Program-made: the position numbers and the translations under genes | The notes under the pieces: generated by a model | Databases searched by the model: none | What the model saw: the letters and a program-made list of their open reading frames with translations, nothing else | Told to the model about the DNA's origin: nothing | Part shown: one piece after another, positions 51,787-61,064 of the stretch | Numbering within the stretch: the stretch's first letter is position 1 | Layout: every line of letters begins with the position of its first letter | From: Terriglobia bacterium | GTDB lineage: Bacteria; Acidobacteriota; Terriglobia; Acidiferrales; UBA7541 | DNA length: 64,000 bases | Direction: 5' to 3' | Assembly (NCBI GenBank): GCA_020072785.1 | Contig: JAIQGG010000002.1 | Location: 1,116,001 to 1,180,000, forward strand

Positions 51787-53793
51787 ATGACGATTGGCAA
51801 GAGACTCTATCTGGGCTTCGGGGCCATTCTGGCCTTTCTGGCCGTGCTTTTCATCTTGAACTCGGTGGCCGTGCTGAAAGAACGCTCGGTCCGCGCCGAT
51901 GCCGCTAACGCGCTGGAAAACGTGCGCGCCATCGAGGCCGTGCGCTTCCAGATCATGACCAACCGCGTGAACCTCGACAATTTCCTGCTCAGCGGGGATC
52001 CCCGCGATGAGGAGAAAGTCACGCGCGGGATCGCCGAGCTCGGCGAGCTGATCAAGCGCAGCGAAACGCAAGCCGTTGGCGACTTGGTGCACACCGCCCT
52101 GATCCAGGTCGAAGGCACCGAACAGAACTGGAGCGAAACTTTTGCCAAACCGCTTCTGGCCAAGCGCCATCAGGTGGACTCCGGAGACGCGTCCGTTTCC
52201 GATCTGCAGGTCTTCTACCTGCAGAAGGACCCCAGCGGCTGGCTGACGAAGTCTTCGAGCGTGCTGGACCAGACGACGCGCGATATCAGCGACAACCTGC
52301 AGGAGATAACCAAGGCTGCTTCCCGCGCCACCACGGTCACAACCATTTTGAGCACTGCCGGCACCTTGATTGCCCTGCTCCTGGGCATCGGCATCGCCTA
52401 CTACACGGCCAAGTCCATCTCCGAACCGCTCAAGCACCTGATCACGGTGGCGCGGGAGATCGGGGACTCCGGTGACCTGGACCAGAACATCGACATTCAC
52501 CGCGACGACGAGATCGGGGCCCTGGCCACGACCTTCAATAACCTGGTCTCCTACCTCAAGGAGATCGCGGCCATCTCCATGGCCGTGGCTGCAGGGGATC
52601 TCACTGTGGAAGTGGAGCCGCGCTCCAAGCGCGACACCCTGGGCAACGCCTTCGTGCAGATGTCTGAGGGCTTGCAGCAGTTGGTGCGCCAGGTCCGGGA
52701 AAGCGCCTCGCAGGTTGCCTCGGGCTCGAGCCAGGTTGCCGGTGCTTCCAGTGAATCGGCGCGGGTCAGCGTGCAGGCCTCTACGGCCATCGAGGAAGTT
52801 ACCAGCACCATGCATGAGATGAGCATCAACGTGCAGAACGTGGTGAAAAACACGCAGGTGCAGGCCTCCAGCGTCGCGGAAACTTCGGCGTCCATCGACG
52901 AAATGGTCACCTCAATCCAGCGCGTGGCGGATACCGCCAAGGTGCTGCTGGACATTGCCAACCGCTCGCGCGAGGAAGTCGGCACCGGCATCGCCACCAT
53001 GGAAAAGGCCACGGACGGCCTGAACCGCACCAATATGGCCATCCAGACCTCGGCGGAGATCATCAACGTCCTCGGGCATCGCGCCGACGACATCGGCAAG
53101 ATCATTGAAGTGATCGACGACCTCGCGGAACAAACCAACCTGCTGGCCCTGAACGCCGCCATCGAAGCGGCCCGCGCCGGGGAGCACGGCTTGGGCTTCG
53201 CGGTGGTCGCGGACGAAGTGCGCAAACTGGCGGAGAAGTCCACGCAGTCCACCAAGGAAATCGCCGACCTCATTCAAAGCATCCAGCGCGAGGCCCGGCA
53301 GGCCGTGGAAAATATGGAACGCAGCACGCGCATTGTCGAGGAAGGGCTGTCGCTCGGCAATGACTTGAACTCGGCGTTGCACAAGATCTCCAACGTGGTC
53401 ACCGAAGTCTATAAATTTTCGCAGGAGATCGGCGCGGCCACCAACGAGCAGTCCGTCGGATCCTCGCAGATCGCCAAGGCCACCAGCCGCCTCACGGAAA
53501 TCACCCAGGAAATCAACTCCGCGGTCGAGGAGCAGGCTTCGGGGGCGCAGGCGGTGGTGCGCGCCATGGATAAAATGCGCGAACTCGTGCAGCAGTCGGC
53601 CTCCAGCTCGACCGAGCTTTCGGCGGCTGCCGACCAGATGCTCAAGCTTTCCGGGCATCTGCTCAGCTCCATGGACCGCTTCGCCATCGATCGGGTGGCC
53701 CCGCGGGCCCACCAGGAATACGCCAAGGCGCGGCAGAATTCCGAAGCGATGCGTGTGCGCAGCAGGGAATACGCGGAAGTCTCGCGTTCCTGA
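51787..53793 (+). CDS. Methyl-accepting chemotaxis protein with four-helix periplasmic domain
   Basis: Receptor of 668 residues. TM1 is about 7-27. The extracytoplasmic region (about 30-182) is helical, with AIEAVRFQIMTNRVNLDNFLLSG, typical of 4HB/CHASE3-like modules. TM2 is about 186-206, HAMP follows (SISEPLKHLI, EIGALATTFNNL), then the signalling domain with tip [24 protein letters not shown] lies 9 nt before the ATG. It is followed by CheW, CheR, CheA, CheB, CheY and CheX, so it is the dedicated receptor of that system. Confidence 0.94.
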   Translation: MTIGKRLYLGFGAILAFLAVLFILNSVAVLKERSVRADAANALENVRAIEAVRFQIMTNRVNLDNFLLSGDPRDEEKVTRGIAELGELIKRSETQAVGDLVHTALIQVEGTEQNWSETFAKPLLAKRHQVDSGDASVSDLQVFYLQKDPSGWLTKSSSVLDQTTRDISDNLQEITKAASRATTVTTILSTAGTLIALLLGIGIAYYTAKSISEPLKHLITVAREIGDSGDLDQNIDIHRDDEIGALATTFNNLVSYLKEIAAISMAVAAGDLTVEVEPRSKRDTLGNAFVQMSEGLQQLVRQVRESASQVASGSSQVAGASSESARVSVQASTAIEEVTSTMHEMSINVQNVVKNTQVQASSVAETSASIDEMVTSIQRVADTAKVLLDIANRSREEVGTGIATMEKATDGLNRTNMAIQTSAEIINVLGHRADDIGKIIEVIDDLAEQTNLLALNAAIEAARAGEHGLGFAVVADEVRKLAEKSTQSTKEIADLIQSIQREARQAVENMERSTRIVEEGLSLGNDLNSALHKISNVVTEVYKFSQEIGAATNEQSVGSSQIAKATSRLTEITQEINSAVEEQASGAQAVVRAMDKMRELVQQSASSSTELSAAADQMLKLSGHLLSSMDRFAIDRVAPRAHQEYAKARQNSEAMRVRSREYAEVSRS

Positions 53794-53812
53794 TGTATCC
53801 GGAGCTTGTGTG

Positions 53813-54289
53813 ATGGAAAAAGATCTCCAGGTTGTGGGCTTTCGCATCGGGGACGAGACGTACGGCGTGCGCATCTCCGCCGTGCGCGAGATCGTGCGCG
53901 TTCCGGACATCACCATCGTCCCCAACGCCCCGGAGATGATCGAAGGGGTGATCAATCTTCGCGGAAAAATCATCCCCGTGATGGACCTGCGCAAACGGTT
54001 CCGGCAGGCCGAGATTCGCGCGGATAAGAAAAACCGCATTCTGGTGGTCGAACTCAATGACCGGCTCCTGGGGCTGATTGTCAATTCCGCGTCGGAAGTG
54101 CTGAAGCTTCCGCCATCGGAGATCGAAGCGCCGGGGAATATGTTCTCCGACGGGGAATCGGGATATGTGACGGGTGTGGGCAAACTGAACGGGCGGCTGA
54201 TCATTCTGCTGGATATCGCAAAACTGCTGCACCGCCCGGAATTCGGGCGCATCGAGGAGGCCGCGGAACCCGTTGCCAGCATGCGCTGA
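53813..54289 (+). CDS. cheW: CheW chemotaxis adaptor protein
   Basis: Protein of 158 residues from the ATG at 53813, with GGAG 9 nt upstream. VVGFRIGDETYGVRISAVREIVRVPDIT, MIEGVINLRGKIIPVMDLRKRF, VVELNDRLLGLIVNSASEVL and GKLNGRLIILLDIAKLL are full CheW signatures. It couples the upstream MCP to the CheA at 55249. Confidence 0.95.
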   Translation: MEKDLQVVGFRIGDETYGVRISAVREIVRVPDITIVPNAPEMIEGVINLRGKIIPVMDLRKRFRQAEIRADKKNRILVVELNDRLLGLIVNSASEVLKLPPSEIEAPGNMFSDGESGYVTGVGKLNGRLIILLDIAKLLHRPEFGRIEEAAEPVASMR

Positions 54290-54346
54290 CGCGGGGCAGT
54301 TGCCCCGTGTTGTGGCCGACGGCCGGAGCCGCCCCAGGAATCCCCT

Positions 54347-55252
54347 ATGGAAACCGCCATCGCACAGGTTCCCCTGACCGACGCGGAATTGAAACTGCTG
54401 CAAACCCTCATTTACCAGGAATGCGGAATGTACTTCGATGAACGCCGCGCCCATTTCCTGAAAGACCGGCTGCAGCGCCGCCTGAAGGTCTGCCAACTGG
54501 ACTCCTTCTACGCCTACTATCGGCTGCTTACGAGCCGGGAAGGCAAGCAGGAACTGGCTTTGCTGCTCGAAAATCTTACCGTCAACGAGACCAGTTTTTT
54601 CCGCAACAAGCCGCAGCTGGATCTGCTGCAGAAAACGGTTCTGGAAGATCTGCTGCACCGCAAGCAGGAACGTCGCGACTGGACGATGCGCGTCTGGAGC
54701 GCGGGCTGCTCGACGGGGCAGGAGCCGTATTCGGTGGCCATCCTCTTCTGCGACGCGCTGGCCTACTATTACCTGCGCAATCCGCTGCCCTTCGAAGTGC
54801 CCTCGCCCAAGCCGCTCATCCCCCCGCCGTGGAAGCTCGAGGTGCTGGCCTCGGACATGAGCTACGCGGCGCTGCGCTCGGCGCAGGAAGGCGCCTATTC
54901 GGAAACGCACATGGAGCCGGTGGACTACACCACGCGGCTGCGCTATTTCGAAAAAGCCGGCGACAAGTACGCCGTGAAGCACGCCCTGAAGGAACTCGTA
55001 CAGTTCGACTTTCATAACCTGAAAACGGAATTTCTGCCGCGCCGCAACGACATCATCCTGTGCCGCAACGTCATGATCTATTTCGATGAAGCGGAGCAGA
55101 AGCGGCTCATCGAGAAGTTCTGGCACTGCCTCAATCCGGGAGGCTACCTGTTCGTGGGGCACGCGGAGAGCCTGTTCGGGTTGAGTACGAAATTCCGCAT
55201 GATCCACGAGAACAACGGCACGGCCTACCAGCGTCTGGAGGCGGCCACGTGA
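54347..55252 (+). CDS. cheR: Chemotaxis protein methyltransferase CheR
   Basis: Protein of 301 residues. ECGMYFDERRAHFLKDRLQRRL is the N-terminal domain; MRVWSAGCSTGQEPYSVAI, EVLASDMS, LCRNVMIYF and GGYLFVGHAESL are the SAM domain. A Pro-rich insert (FEVPSPKPLIPPPWKL) precedes the EVLASD strand. It methylates the operon receptor. Its stop overlaps the CheA GTG (GTGA). Confidence 0.95.
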   Translation: METAIAQVPLTDAELKLLQTLIYQECGMYFDERRAHFLKDRLQRRLKVCQLDSFYAYYRLLTSREGKQELALLLENLTVNETSFFRNKPQLDLLQKTVLEDLLHRKQERRDWTMRVWSAGCSTGQEPYSVAILFCDALAYYYLRNPLPFEVPSPKPLIPPPWKLEVLASDMSYAALRSAQEGAYSETHMEPVDYTTRLRYFEKAGDKYAVKHALKELVQFDFHNLKTEFLPRRNDIILCRNVMIYFDEAEQKRLIEKFWHCLNPGGYLFVGHAESLFGLSTKFRMIHENNGTAYQRLEAAT

Positions 55253-57333
55253 GTCATCCGCTCGATGATCGCGGCGGGGATCTGCGCGCGCTCTTCTTCG
55301 AGAGCGCTTACGAACTGCTGCAGACATTGAACGATGCAGGGCTCGAGCTGGAAGCGCATTCGGCCGATCCCGAAGTGATTCGCCGCGTGCGCCGCGTCGT
55401 GCACACCCTGAAGGGCGATTCCGCCGCCTGCGGCTATCTGGGCTTGAGCGACCTGGCGCACGAGTTGGAGAACGTGCTGTTGCCGGAGATCGGCGAGAGC
55501 CGGGGTCCGCAGCTTGCGGAAGTCGTGCTGGCGGCTGCCGACGGGATTGATTCGCTGCTCAGCGCCTATCGTCAGAATGCGGAGCCTCCGTCCACGGAGC
55601 CGCTGCGGGATCAAATCCGTTTGTTCCTGAAGACCGCCACGGACACGCCCGCTTCCGCGCCGGTCGAAAACCGGCCGGCGGCGCGGTTCGTCTGGAGCGA
55701 ATACGAGCAGCTGATGATTTCCGAGGCCCTGCACCGCGGGGAGAACGTTTACAACCTTGCGCTGCGCATCGACCCCCTGAGCGCCATGCGGGCCGCGGCC
55801 TTTCAACTGGTGCGCAACGTGCTCCACGGCCTGGGTACGGTGATCGCTCTGCATCCCGAAGACAACAGCACGGCCGCGACCGTGGAAGTCATCGAGGCCG
55901 CGCTCGCCTGTACCCAGACGGAAGAGACCATCGCTCGCCGCTGTAAGATTCCTGCGATTATCGCGGACCTGGTGATTACGCGCGCGACCCCGGCCGAAAC
56001 CCCCGAGCACGACCTGCTCAGCGAGCTCCTCGAGGCCCAGGCCACCGTAGCCGGGGGCGCAGCGGCTCCAGCGGAAGGCGCGTCACCGCAGCGCCCCGGC
56101 GGCAGCGCCTCCGCGGTCAATGCCGTGGTGGAGAGCACGCTCCGCGTCGAGACCGCGCGCATCGATTCCGTGATGAACCTGGTCGGCGAGCTCATCATTG
56201 GCAAGTCCATGCTGAACCGCGCCATCGTCGAATTTGACCGGCGCCACGCCCACGACCCCCTGCACGCCAAGCTCCTGGACGCTCTCGCTTTTCAGGCTCG
56301 CGTGCTGGACGAGCTGCACAAGTCGGTTCTGAAGATCCGCATGGTTCCCGTGGAGCAGCTTTTCCGCCGCTTCCCGCGCGTCGTGCGCGACGTCGCCAAG
56401 CAGTGCAACAAGGATGTGGCCCTCGAGCTGGCCGGGCAGAATACGGATCTCGACAAAGGCATCCTCGACGCCCTGGCCGAGCCCATCACGCACCTGGTGC
56501 GCAACGCCGTGGATCACGGCATTGAGCCGCCCGAGGCGCGGCTGGCCGCCGGCAAACCCGCCCGTGGCACGGTCTATCTCAACGCCTACCACCAGGGTGC
56601 GCAGGTCGTCACCGAGGTGCGCGATGACGGGCGCGGCATTGACGTCGCGCGTCTCCGCGCCAAGGCTGTCGCGCGCGGCCTCCTTTCGGCAAAGGATGCG
56701 GAGCGTCTCAGCGACGCCGATGCCCTCAATTTGATCTTTGAGCCCGGCCTCAGCACCGCTGCGGAAGTGACCGAAATCTCCGGCCGCGGCGTGGGCATGG
56801 ACATCGTGCGCAGCGTGCTCGATCGCCTGAAAGGCACCGTGCAGCTCTCCTCGCAGCTCGGCCAGGGGACCCTGTTTCAGCTCCGCGTGCCGCTGACCCT
56901 GGCGAGCATCCAGGCCCTCATGTTCCGCGTGAATAACCGTCTTTTTGCCGTGCCGCTCTCTTCGGTCATGGAGATCACGCGGGTTTCCGAGGCCGAAATC
57001 CACCGCGTGGATCAGCGGGAGGTTCTGCAGCTGCGCGACCACATCCTGTCCCTGGTGCGCCTCAGCAGCCTTGAGCGCATTCACACCGTGGAGGCGCGCA
57101 AGCGTTCCTTCGTGGTTGTCATTGGAACGGGGGAACGCCGCTTCGGCCTGCTGGTGGACAGTCTGGTGGGAGAAGAAGAACTGGTGATCAAGGCGCTTCC
57201 GGAAGAAATCGTCACCAGCGATCTGGTGAGCGGGGCATCCATTCTGGGTGATGGAACGGTGGTGCTGATTCTCAACGTGTCCGCGGTGCTGGCGCGCCTG
57301 TCGCGCGCCCCGGCCCTGGGAGCCATCGCATGA
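55249..57333 (+). CDS. cheA: Chemotaxis histidine kinase CheA
   Basis: Protein of 694 residues. The P1 Hpt domain carries H52 (VVHTLKGDSAACGY). A region of about 145-260 stands in the place of the P2 domain. Dimerisation helices follow (GELIIGKSMLNRAI), then the kinase core (HLVRNAVDHGIE, RDDGRGID, GRGVGMDIVRSVL) and the C-terminal CheW-like domain (VPLTLASIQALMFRVN). It has no C-terminal receiver, unlike the CheA at 37464. It phosphorylates CheB and the CheY at 58502. Confidence 0.95.
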   Translation: MSHPLDDRGGDLRALFFESAYELLQTLNDAGLELEAHSADPEVIRRVRRVVHTLKGDSAACGYLGLSDLAHELENVLLPEIGESRGPQLAEVVLAAADGIDSLLSAYRQNAEPPSTEPLRDQIRLFLKTATDTPASAPVENRPAARFVWSEYEQLMISEALHRGENVYNLALRIDPLSAMRAAAFQLVRNVLHGLGTVIALHPEDNSTAATVEVIEAALACTQTEETIARRCKIPAIIADLVITRATPAETPEHDLLSELLEAQATVAGGAAAPAEGASPQRPGGSASAVNAVVESTLRVETARIDSVMNLVGELIIGKSMLNRAIVEFDRRHAHDPLHAKLLDALAFQARVLDELHKSVLKIRMVPVEQLFRRFPRVVRDVAKQCNKDVALELAGQNTDLDKGILDALAEPITHLVRNAVDHGIEPPEARLAAGKPARGTVYLNAYHQGAQVVTEVRDDGRGIDVARLRAKAVARGLLSAKDAERLSDADALNLIFEPGLSTAAEVTEISGRGVGMDIVRSVLDRLKGTVQLSSQLGQGTLFQLRVPLTLASIQALMFRVNNRLFAVPLSSVMEITRVSEAEIHRVDQREVLQLRDHILSLVRLSSLERIHTVEARKRSFVVVIGTGERRFGLLVDSLVGEEELVIKALPEEIVTSDLVSGASILGDGTVVLILNVSAVLARLSRAPALGAIA

Positions 57334-58472
57334 GCGAGCGCATTCGAGTCCTGGTGGTGGACGACTCCGCGCTGATGCGCAAGTTGATCCCGCGCATCCT
57401 CGAAGCGGATTCCTCCATCGAGGTGGTGGGGACGGCCATGGACGGTGCGTTTGCCCTGAGGAAGATCGAGGAGCTGCGCCCGGATGTGATCACGCTGGAT
57501 CTGGAGATGCCGCGGATGGACGGGCTGGAAGCGCTGCGCATGATCACCAAGGAACACCAGGTTCCGGTGATCGTCTGCAGCACGCATTCCCGGGAGGGCG
57601 CTTATTCTACGTTCAAAGCCCTGGCCTTCGGCGCCATCGACTTCGTCGCCAAGCCCAAAGACGCCGCCGCCGGCCGCCTGGAAACCATCGCCGGTGACTT
57701 GATCCAGAAGATCAAGGTGGCCAGCCGCGTCAAGGCCCGGCGAAGCGCGGCGCAAGTGTCTGCGGAGCCGCCGCCGGTGGCGAAAAACCGCGTGCGCGCC
57801 GCCACCGCGCCGAACCGCATCATCGCCATCGGCATTTCCACGGGCGGGCCGAATGCTCTGCAGTATGTCCTGCAACAGATTCCACCGGATTTTCCCGCCT
57901 GCATTCTGGTGGTCCAGCACATGCCCGAAGGCTTTACGGAAATGTTCGCCAAGCGCCTGAACGAGTGCTGTGCGTTGGAGATTTCCGAGGCGCGTTCCGG
58001 TGATTTGCTGCTGGCCGGGCGGGTGCTGATCTGTCCCGGCAACCGCCATCTGCTGGCGCGCCACATGCCCCGCGGGGATATGGCGGTGCTTTCGGATAGT
58101 CCGCCGGTGAACGGACATCGCCCCTCGGTGGACGTGCTGTTTCATTCCGTGGCTCAGGAGTTTGGCCCCAGCGCCGTGGGGCTGCTGATGACCGGGATGG
58201 GCGAGGACGGCGCCGACGGACTGGGCGCCATCAAGAACGCCGGTGGACCGACGATCGCCCAGAGTGAGGAAAGTTGCGTGGTAAGCGGGATGCCCCGCGC
58301 CGCCATGGAAAAGGGCTTTGTGGGGACCATCGTTCCGTTGGAAAAAATCGGCGCGTATCTCGTCAGCCACTACGGGGGCACTCGCCGGAACTCCGAAAAA
58401 ACGGACGAGGTTGAAAAGACGGAAAAGAACGAAACGCGAAGAAGGATACCGGTTTCATCCTCGCGCACCTGA
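57330..58472 (+). CDS. cheB: Protein-glutamate methylesterase CheB
   Basis: Protein of 380 residues. The receiver has VVDDSALMRK and D57 in VITLDLEMPRMDG. The esterase domain has GISTGGPNALQ, LVVQHMPEGF and TGMGEDGADGLGAI, carrying the Ser-His-Asp triad. The last 35 residues are charged (Lys/Glu/Arg) and low complexity. The ATG overlaps the CheA stop (ATGA). It provides adaptation together with CheR. Confidence 0.95.
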   Translation: MSERIRVLVVDDSALMRKLIPRILEADSSIEVVGTAMDGAFALRKIEELRPDVITLDLEMPRMDGLEALRMITKEHQVPVIVCSTHSREGAYSTFKALAFGAIDFVAKPKDAAAGRLETIAGDLIQKIKVASRVKARRSAAQVSAEPPPVAKNRVRAATAPNRIIAIGISTGGPNALQYVLQQIPPDFPACILVVQHMPEGFTEMFAKRLNECCALEISEARSGDLLLAGRVLICPGNRHLLARHMPRGDMAVLSDSPPVNGHRPSVDVLFHSVAQEFGPSAVGLLMTGMGEDGADGLGAIKNAGGPTIAQSEESCVVSGMPRAAMEKGFVGTIVPLEKIGAYLVSHYGGTRRNSEKTDEVEKTEKNETRRRIPVSSSRT

Positions 58473-58501
58473 ATCGGTGCCTGGGGAATAAGGAGAAGGC
58501 C

Positions 58502-58957
58502 ATGCCGCAATTTGCCGCTCTGCTTCGAAAAGATAGCCAGCCGGTCCGCTACCTTGTGGTGGACGATTCGGTCTTCGCGCGTAAGAACCTCATCAAGATG
58601 ATTGAGCTGTTCGGCGGCGAGGTGGCCGGTGAAGCGGGTGACGGCCTGACGGCCATCGCGGAATACAACCGCGTCAGGCCCGACGTCGTCCTCATGGACA
58701 TCACCATGCCGCAGATGGAAGGCATCGAGGCGGTGGAGCGCATCGTGCGCCAGCACGCCGAGGCCCGCATCATCATGGTCTCCTCGGTCGGTTACCAGGA
58801 AAACATTCTGGCGGCGCTGCAGAAGGGGGCCAAGCACTTCGTGCAGAAGCCCGTCAAACCCGACGGCTTGTACGAAATCTTGCGCTACGTCCTGAGCGAT
58901 GAGGCCGGCAGCACGTCCGCCGCTCCGGTCGCCGCGGGGGAGGAGTTCGACCAATGA
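58502..58957 (+). CDS. cheY: CheY-type response regulator
   Basis: Protein of 151 residues: a receiver with VVDDSVFARKNL, D66 in VVLMDITMPQMEG, the Ser pair in IIMVSSVG and K in VQKPVKPDGL. A short Ala/Glu tail follows. With no flagellar genes nearby, its target (motor, pilus or other) is open. The stop overlaps the CheX start (ATGA), linking the regulator to its probable phosphatase. Confidence 0.93.
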   Translation: MPQFAALLRKDSQPVRYLVVDDSVFARKNLIKMIELFGGEVAGEAGDGLTAIAEYNRVRPDVVLMDITMPQMEGIEAVERIVRQHAEARIIMVSSVGYQENILAALQKGAKHFVQKPVKPDGLYEILRYVLSDEAGSTSAAPVAAGEEFDQ

Positions 58958-59457
58958 AAATGGAGCTGATCCAGCCCTTCATTGACGCCGCGGACGCCGT
59001 CTTCGCCGAAGCCCTGCAGGCGCCCACCAACATCCTCGACCTGTCCATGGATGAGGAGACCTATCGCCGCAAGGGCGTCGCGGCTCTCATTCTGATTAAG
59101 GGCGAGATCGAGGGCCGGGTGATTCTCGATCTGGCGCCGGACGTGGCCATGAAAGTGGCCAGTCATCTCGCGGGAAGCGATCTGCCGGAAAGCGAGCAGG
59201 TGGTCCGCGAGACGGTCTGCGAGCTCGCCAACATGATCATCGGCAATTCCGTAACCCTCCTGAATGACCAGGGATTCCGCTTCAAGATCTATCCCCCGGA
59301 GATTCACGGCAAGGAGGTGGGTCTGGAGGGCAACGCGGATACCGAAGCCATGGTTCTGTGCATTGAGACGCCCTGCGGCGAGGTCTATCTCAACATCGCC
59401 ATGCATTACCTGCGCCGGCGGCGCGTGGAACGCGCTGTCCTGCCGGCGGTGGAATAA
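58954..59457 (+). CDS. cheX: CheX-like chemotaxis phosphatase
   Basis: Protein of 167 residues. FIDAADAVFAEAL is the N-terminal helix, ILIKGEIEGRVILDL the sheet, and ETVCELANMIIGNSV holds the E and N of the CheC/CheX/FliY active-site helix. CheX proteins dephosphorylate CheY-P. It is translationally coupled to cheY, which fits. It is the last gene of the plus-strand chemosensory operon. Confidence 0.9.
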   Translation: MKMELIQPFIDAADAVFAEALQAPTNILDLSMDEETYRRKGVAALILIKGEIEGRVILDLAPDVAMKVASHLAGSDLPESEQVVRETVCELANMIIGNSVTLLNDQGFRFKIYPPEIHGKEVGLEGNADTEAMVLCIETPCGEVYLNIAMHYLRRRRVERAVLPAVE

Positions 59458-59478
59458 ACGGCAGTGGCACTCCCCGAA

Positions 59479-60309
59479 CTATTTGAGGTAGGCCGCACCG
59501 TGACGGTAAAGCCCGGCGGCGGGAATCAGCCGGGAGGACACGATGCGAATGGGCACAAAGATGGCGCTGTTGCCCGGCGTGAACGGCACGGCAATTTCCA
59601 GCCGCGTGCCTTCCGCGTATTGATTCCGGCTGCGGAACGCCAGGCCGCCCCGCGAGAGATCCTCGCATACGGCGATCTCTTCCTGGAAGCCGCGGCGGCG
59701 AATGCAGGCCAAAACGCGGGCCTTGATGCGCGCCCGATTGCGGGAGGGTTGCACTTGCTCTGCAGGGAGAAAAAGATCGGCGGAATCGGCCTGTTCCGGG
59801 CTGCTGCGCTCGTCCGAGCGCGCCTCGGTCCAGATGGAAGGGGCGTTGCAGTGCTTACAGATGCGCGCGACGCACTTGCGCACTTCGAACGACTTCAGCT
59901 CCAGCTCGTTCAGGTACACGATTTCGCGCCGCCGGCAAAAGCTGCACTCCATGAGCATGCGCGCCAGGGCGTCAGCGGCCTGGGCCGGCGTCGGAAAGTC
60001 GATGTCCCAGAAATCCGGCTGGGGATCGCGGATGGCCACGGCATAGATGAAGCCCCGGGGATCGCGGTCAATTTCCGTGACCACCGTGGCGTGCGCCGTT
60101 TTGCAGACGGTGTCGCTCATATGCCGCTGCAGGAGCACTTCCTGCCCGGTGGCCAGCTGTTCGGCGAGCCGCAGCACGGCTCCCCCGCGGCTGATCAGCA
60201 GCGTTTCCACGGTCTGGGCCACGGGCTGGCCGCTGCTGTTGTACCAGGAGGCTTCGACCGGTACGCGCAGGGCCACGCGATCGCTTTGACGGATTTTATC
60301 GGTGCTCAT
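59479..60309 (-). CDS. Double PilZ-domain protein with central zinc-finger-like cysteines
   Basis: Protein of 276 residues. The N-terminal PilZ domain has RVALRVPVEASWY and ISRGGAVLRL. A central segment has CSFCRRR and ICKHCNAPSIW, two CxxC pairs that could bind zinc. The C-terminal PilZ domain has RNRARIKARVLACI and EDLSRGGLAF, close to the c-di-GMP motifs RxxxR and (D/N)xSxxG. It should be a cytoplasmic c-di-GMP receptor. It is convergent with the chemosensory operon, ending 22 nt from the cheX stop. Confidence 0.82.
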   Translation of the reverse strand: MSTDKIRQSDRVALRVPVEASWYNSSGQPVAQTVETLLISRGGAVLRLAEQLATGQEVLLQRHMSDTVCKTAHATVVTEIDRDPRGFIYAVAIRDPQPDFWDIDFPTPAQAADALARMLMECSFCRRREIVYLNELELKSFEVRKCVARICKHCNAPSIWTEARSDERSSPEQADSADLFLPAEQVQPSRNRARIKARVLACIRRRGFQEEIAVCEDLSRGGLAFRSRNQYAEGTRLEIAVPFTPGNSAIFVPIRIVSSRLIPAAGLYRHGAAYLK

Positions 60310-60460
60310 GGTTTGTCTTCGTGCCCAGAGAGAAGCAACACCGAGAGACTAGCACATTTCCCTGCACGACCCGCCGCTGACGATGGGGCGTTTGCCCATC
60401 TCACAAATCCCCCGCGGGATTTCGCCGATACGCTTCTGCCAGGGGTGCCGGCAGACCAGG

Positions 60461-60829
60461 ATGTTTCGCATGGGCAAGCCAACTGAGGACCGCCTCTCGG
60501 CCGAAACCGCGATTCGCGACCGCCGCTATACCATTCGCTATGCCTTTACTGCGAATGCCGAGCTGCTGGACCTCGAATCGGGTTCCCGCTCCACCGGCAT
60601 CACCTCGGACATTTCCCTGGGCGGATGCTTCGTGTGCACCAACCGGCCTCTTACCGTGCGCATGCGCGTGCGCTTGACGCTGACCTTCAAGGGCGAACAG
60701 GCGGACATCCTGGCCACGGTTCGCGCAGTCAAGCCGCGCGTAGGCATGGGCATCGAATTCCTGGACGTCGAAGGAAACTCCTACACCACCCTTGTGCGCT
60801 GGATTGAAGAGCTCCGGCGCTCTCGCTGA
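60461..60829 (+). CDS. Single PilZ-domain protein
   Basis: Protein of 122 residues from the ATG at 60461; ATG at 60470 is an alternative with AGG 9 nt upstream. DRRYTIRYAFTANAEL and TSDISLGGCFV resemble the c-di-GMP motifs, with SDISLGG intact and the Arg motif present as RRYTIR. VRLTLTFKG and GMGIEFLDVEG complete the barrel. It is divergent from the double PilZ gene and next to the chemosensory block, so it may modulate the same surface behaviour. Confidence 0.78.
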   Translation: MFRMGKPTEDRLSAETAIRDRRYTIRYAFTANAELLDLESGSRSTGITSDISLGGCFVCTNRPLTVRMRVRLTLTFKGEQADILATVRAVKPRVGMGIEFLDVEGNSYTTLVRWIEELRRSR

Positions 60830-61064
60830 CCGCAAGCCTTTCCACCCTCCACGCCAGCCGCAGTTCGCAGCCGTCGCCCGCGACCCCACGGGGCCTCACC
60901 ACGACGCGCGTTTCCCGCACGCCGTGCTTCCTCTCGGCCCGAACTGCCCCGTCACACGCAAGAATTCTTCCAGGGATGTGCGCCGGCGTACGATTATTCT
61001 GCGGGGTGTGCTAGGGTACCCGCACGACCGGTGCCGTGATGCCGGAAGGGCAGGGAGGGAATCG

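Noticed and set aside
56704-56710. CGTCTCA inside the second cheA as a regulator site
   Set aside because: A single copy inside a coding region, at the frequency expected by chance, with no promoter nearby. The same holds for copies at 6084 and 51473.
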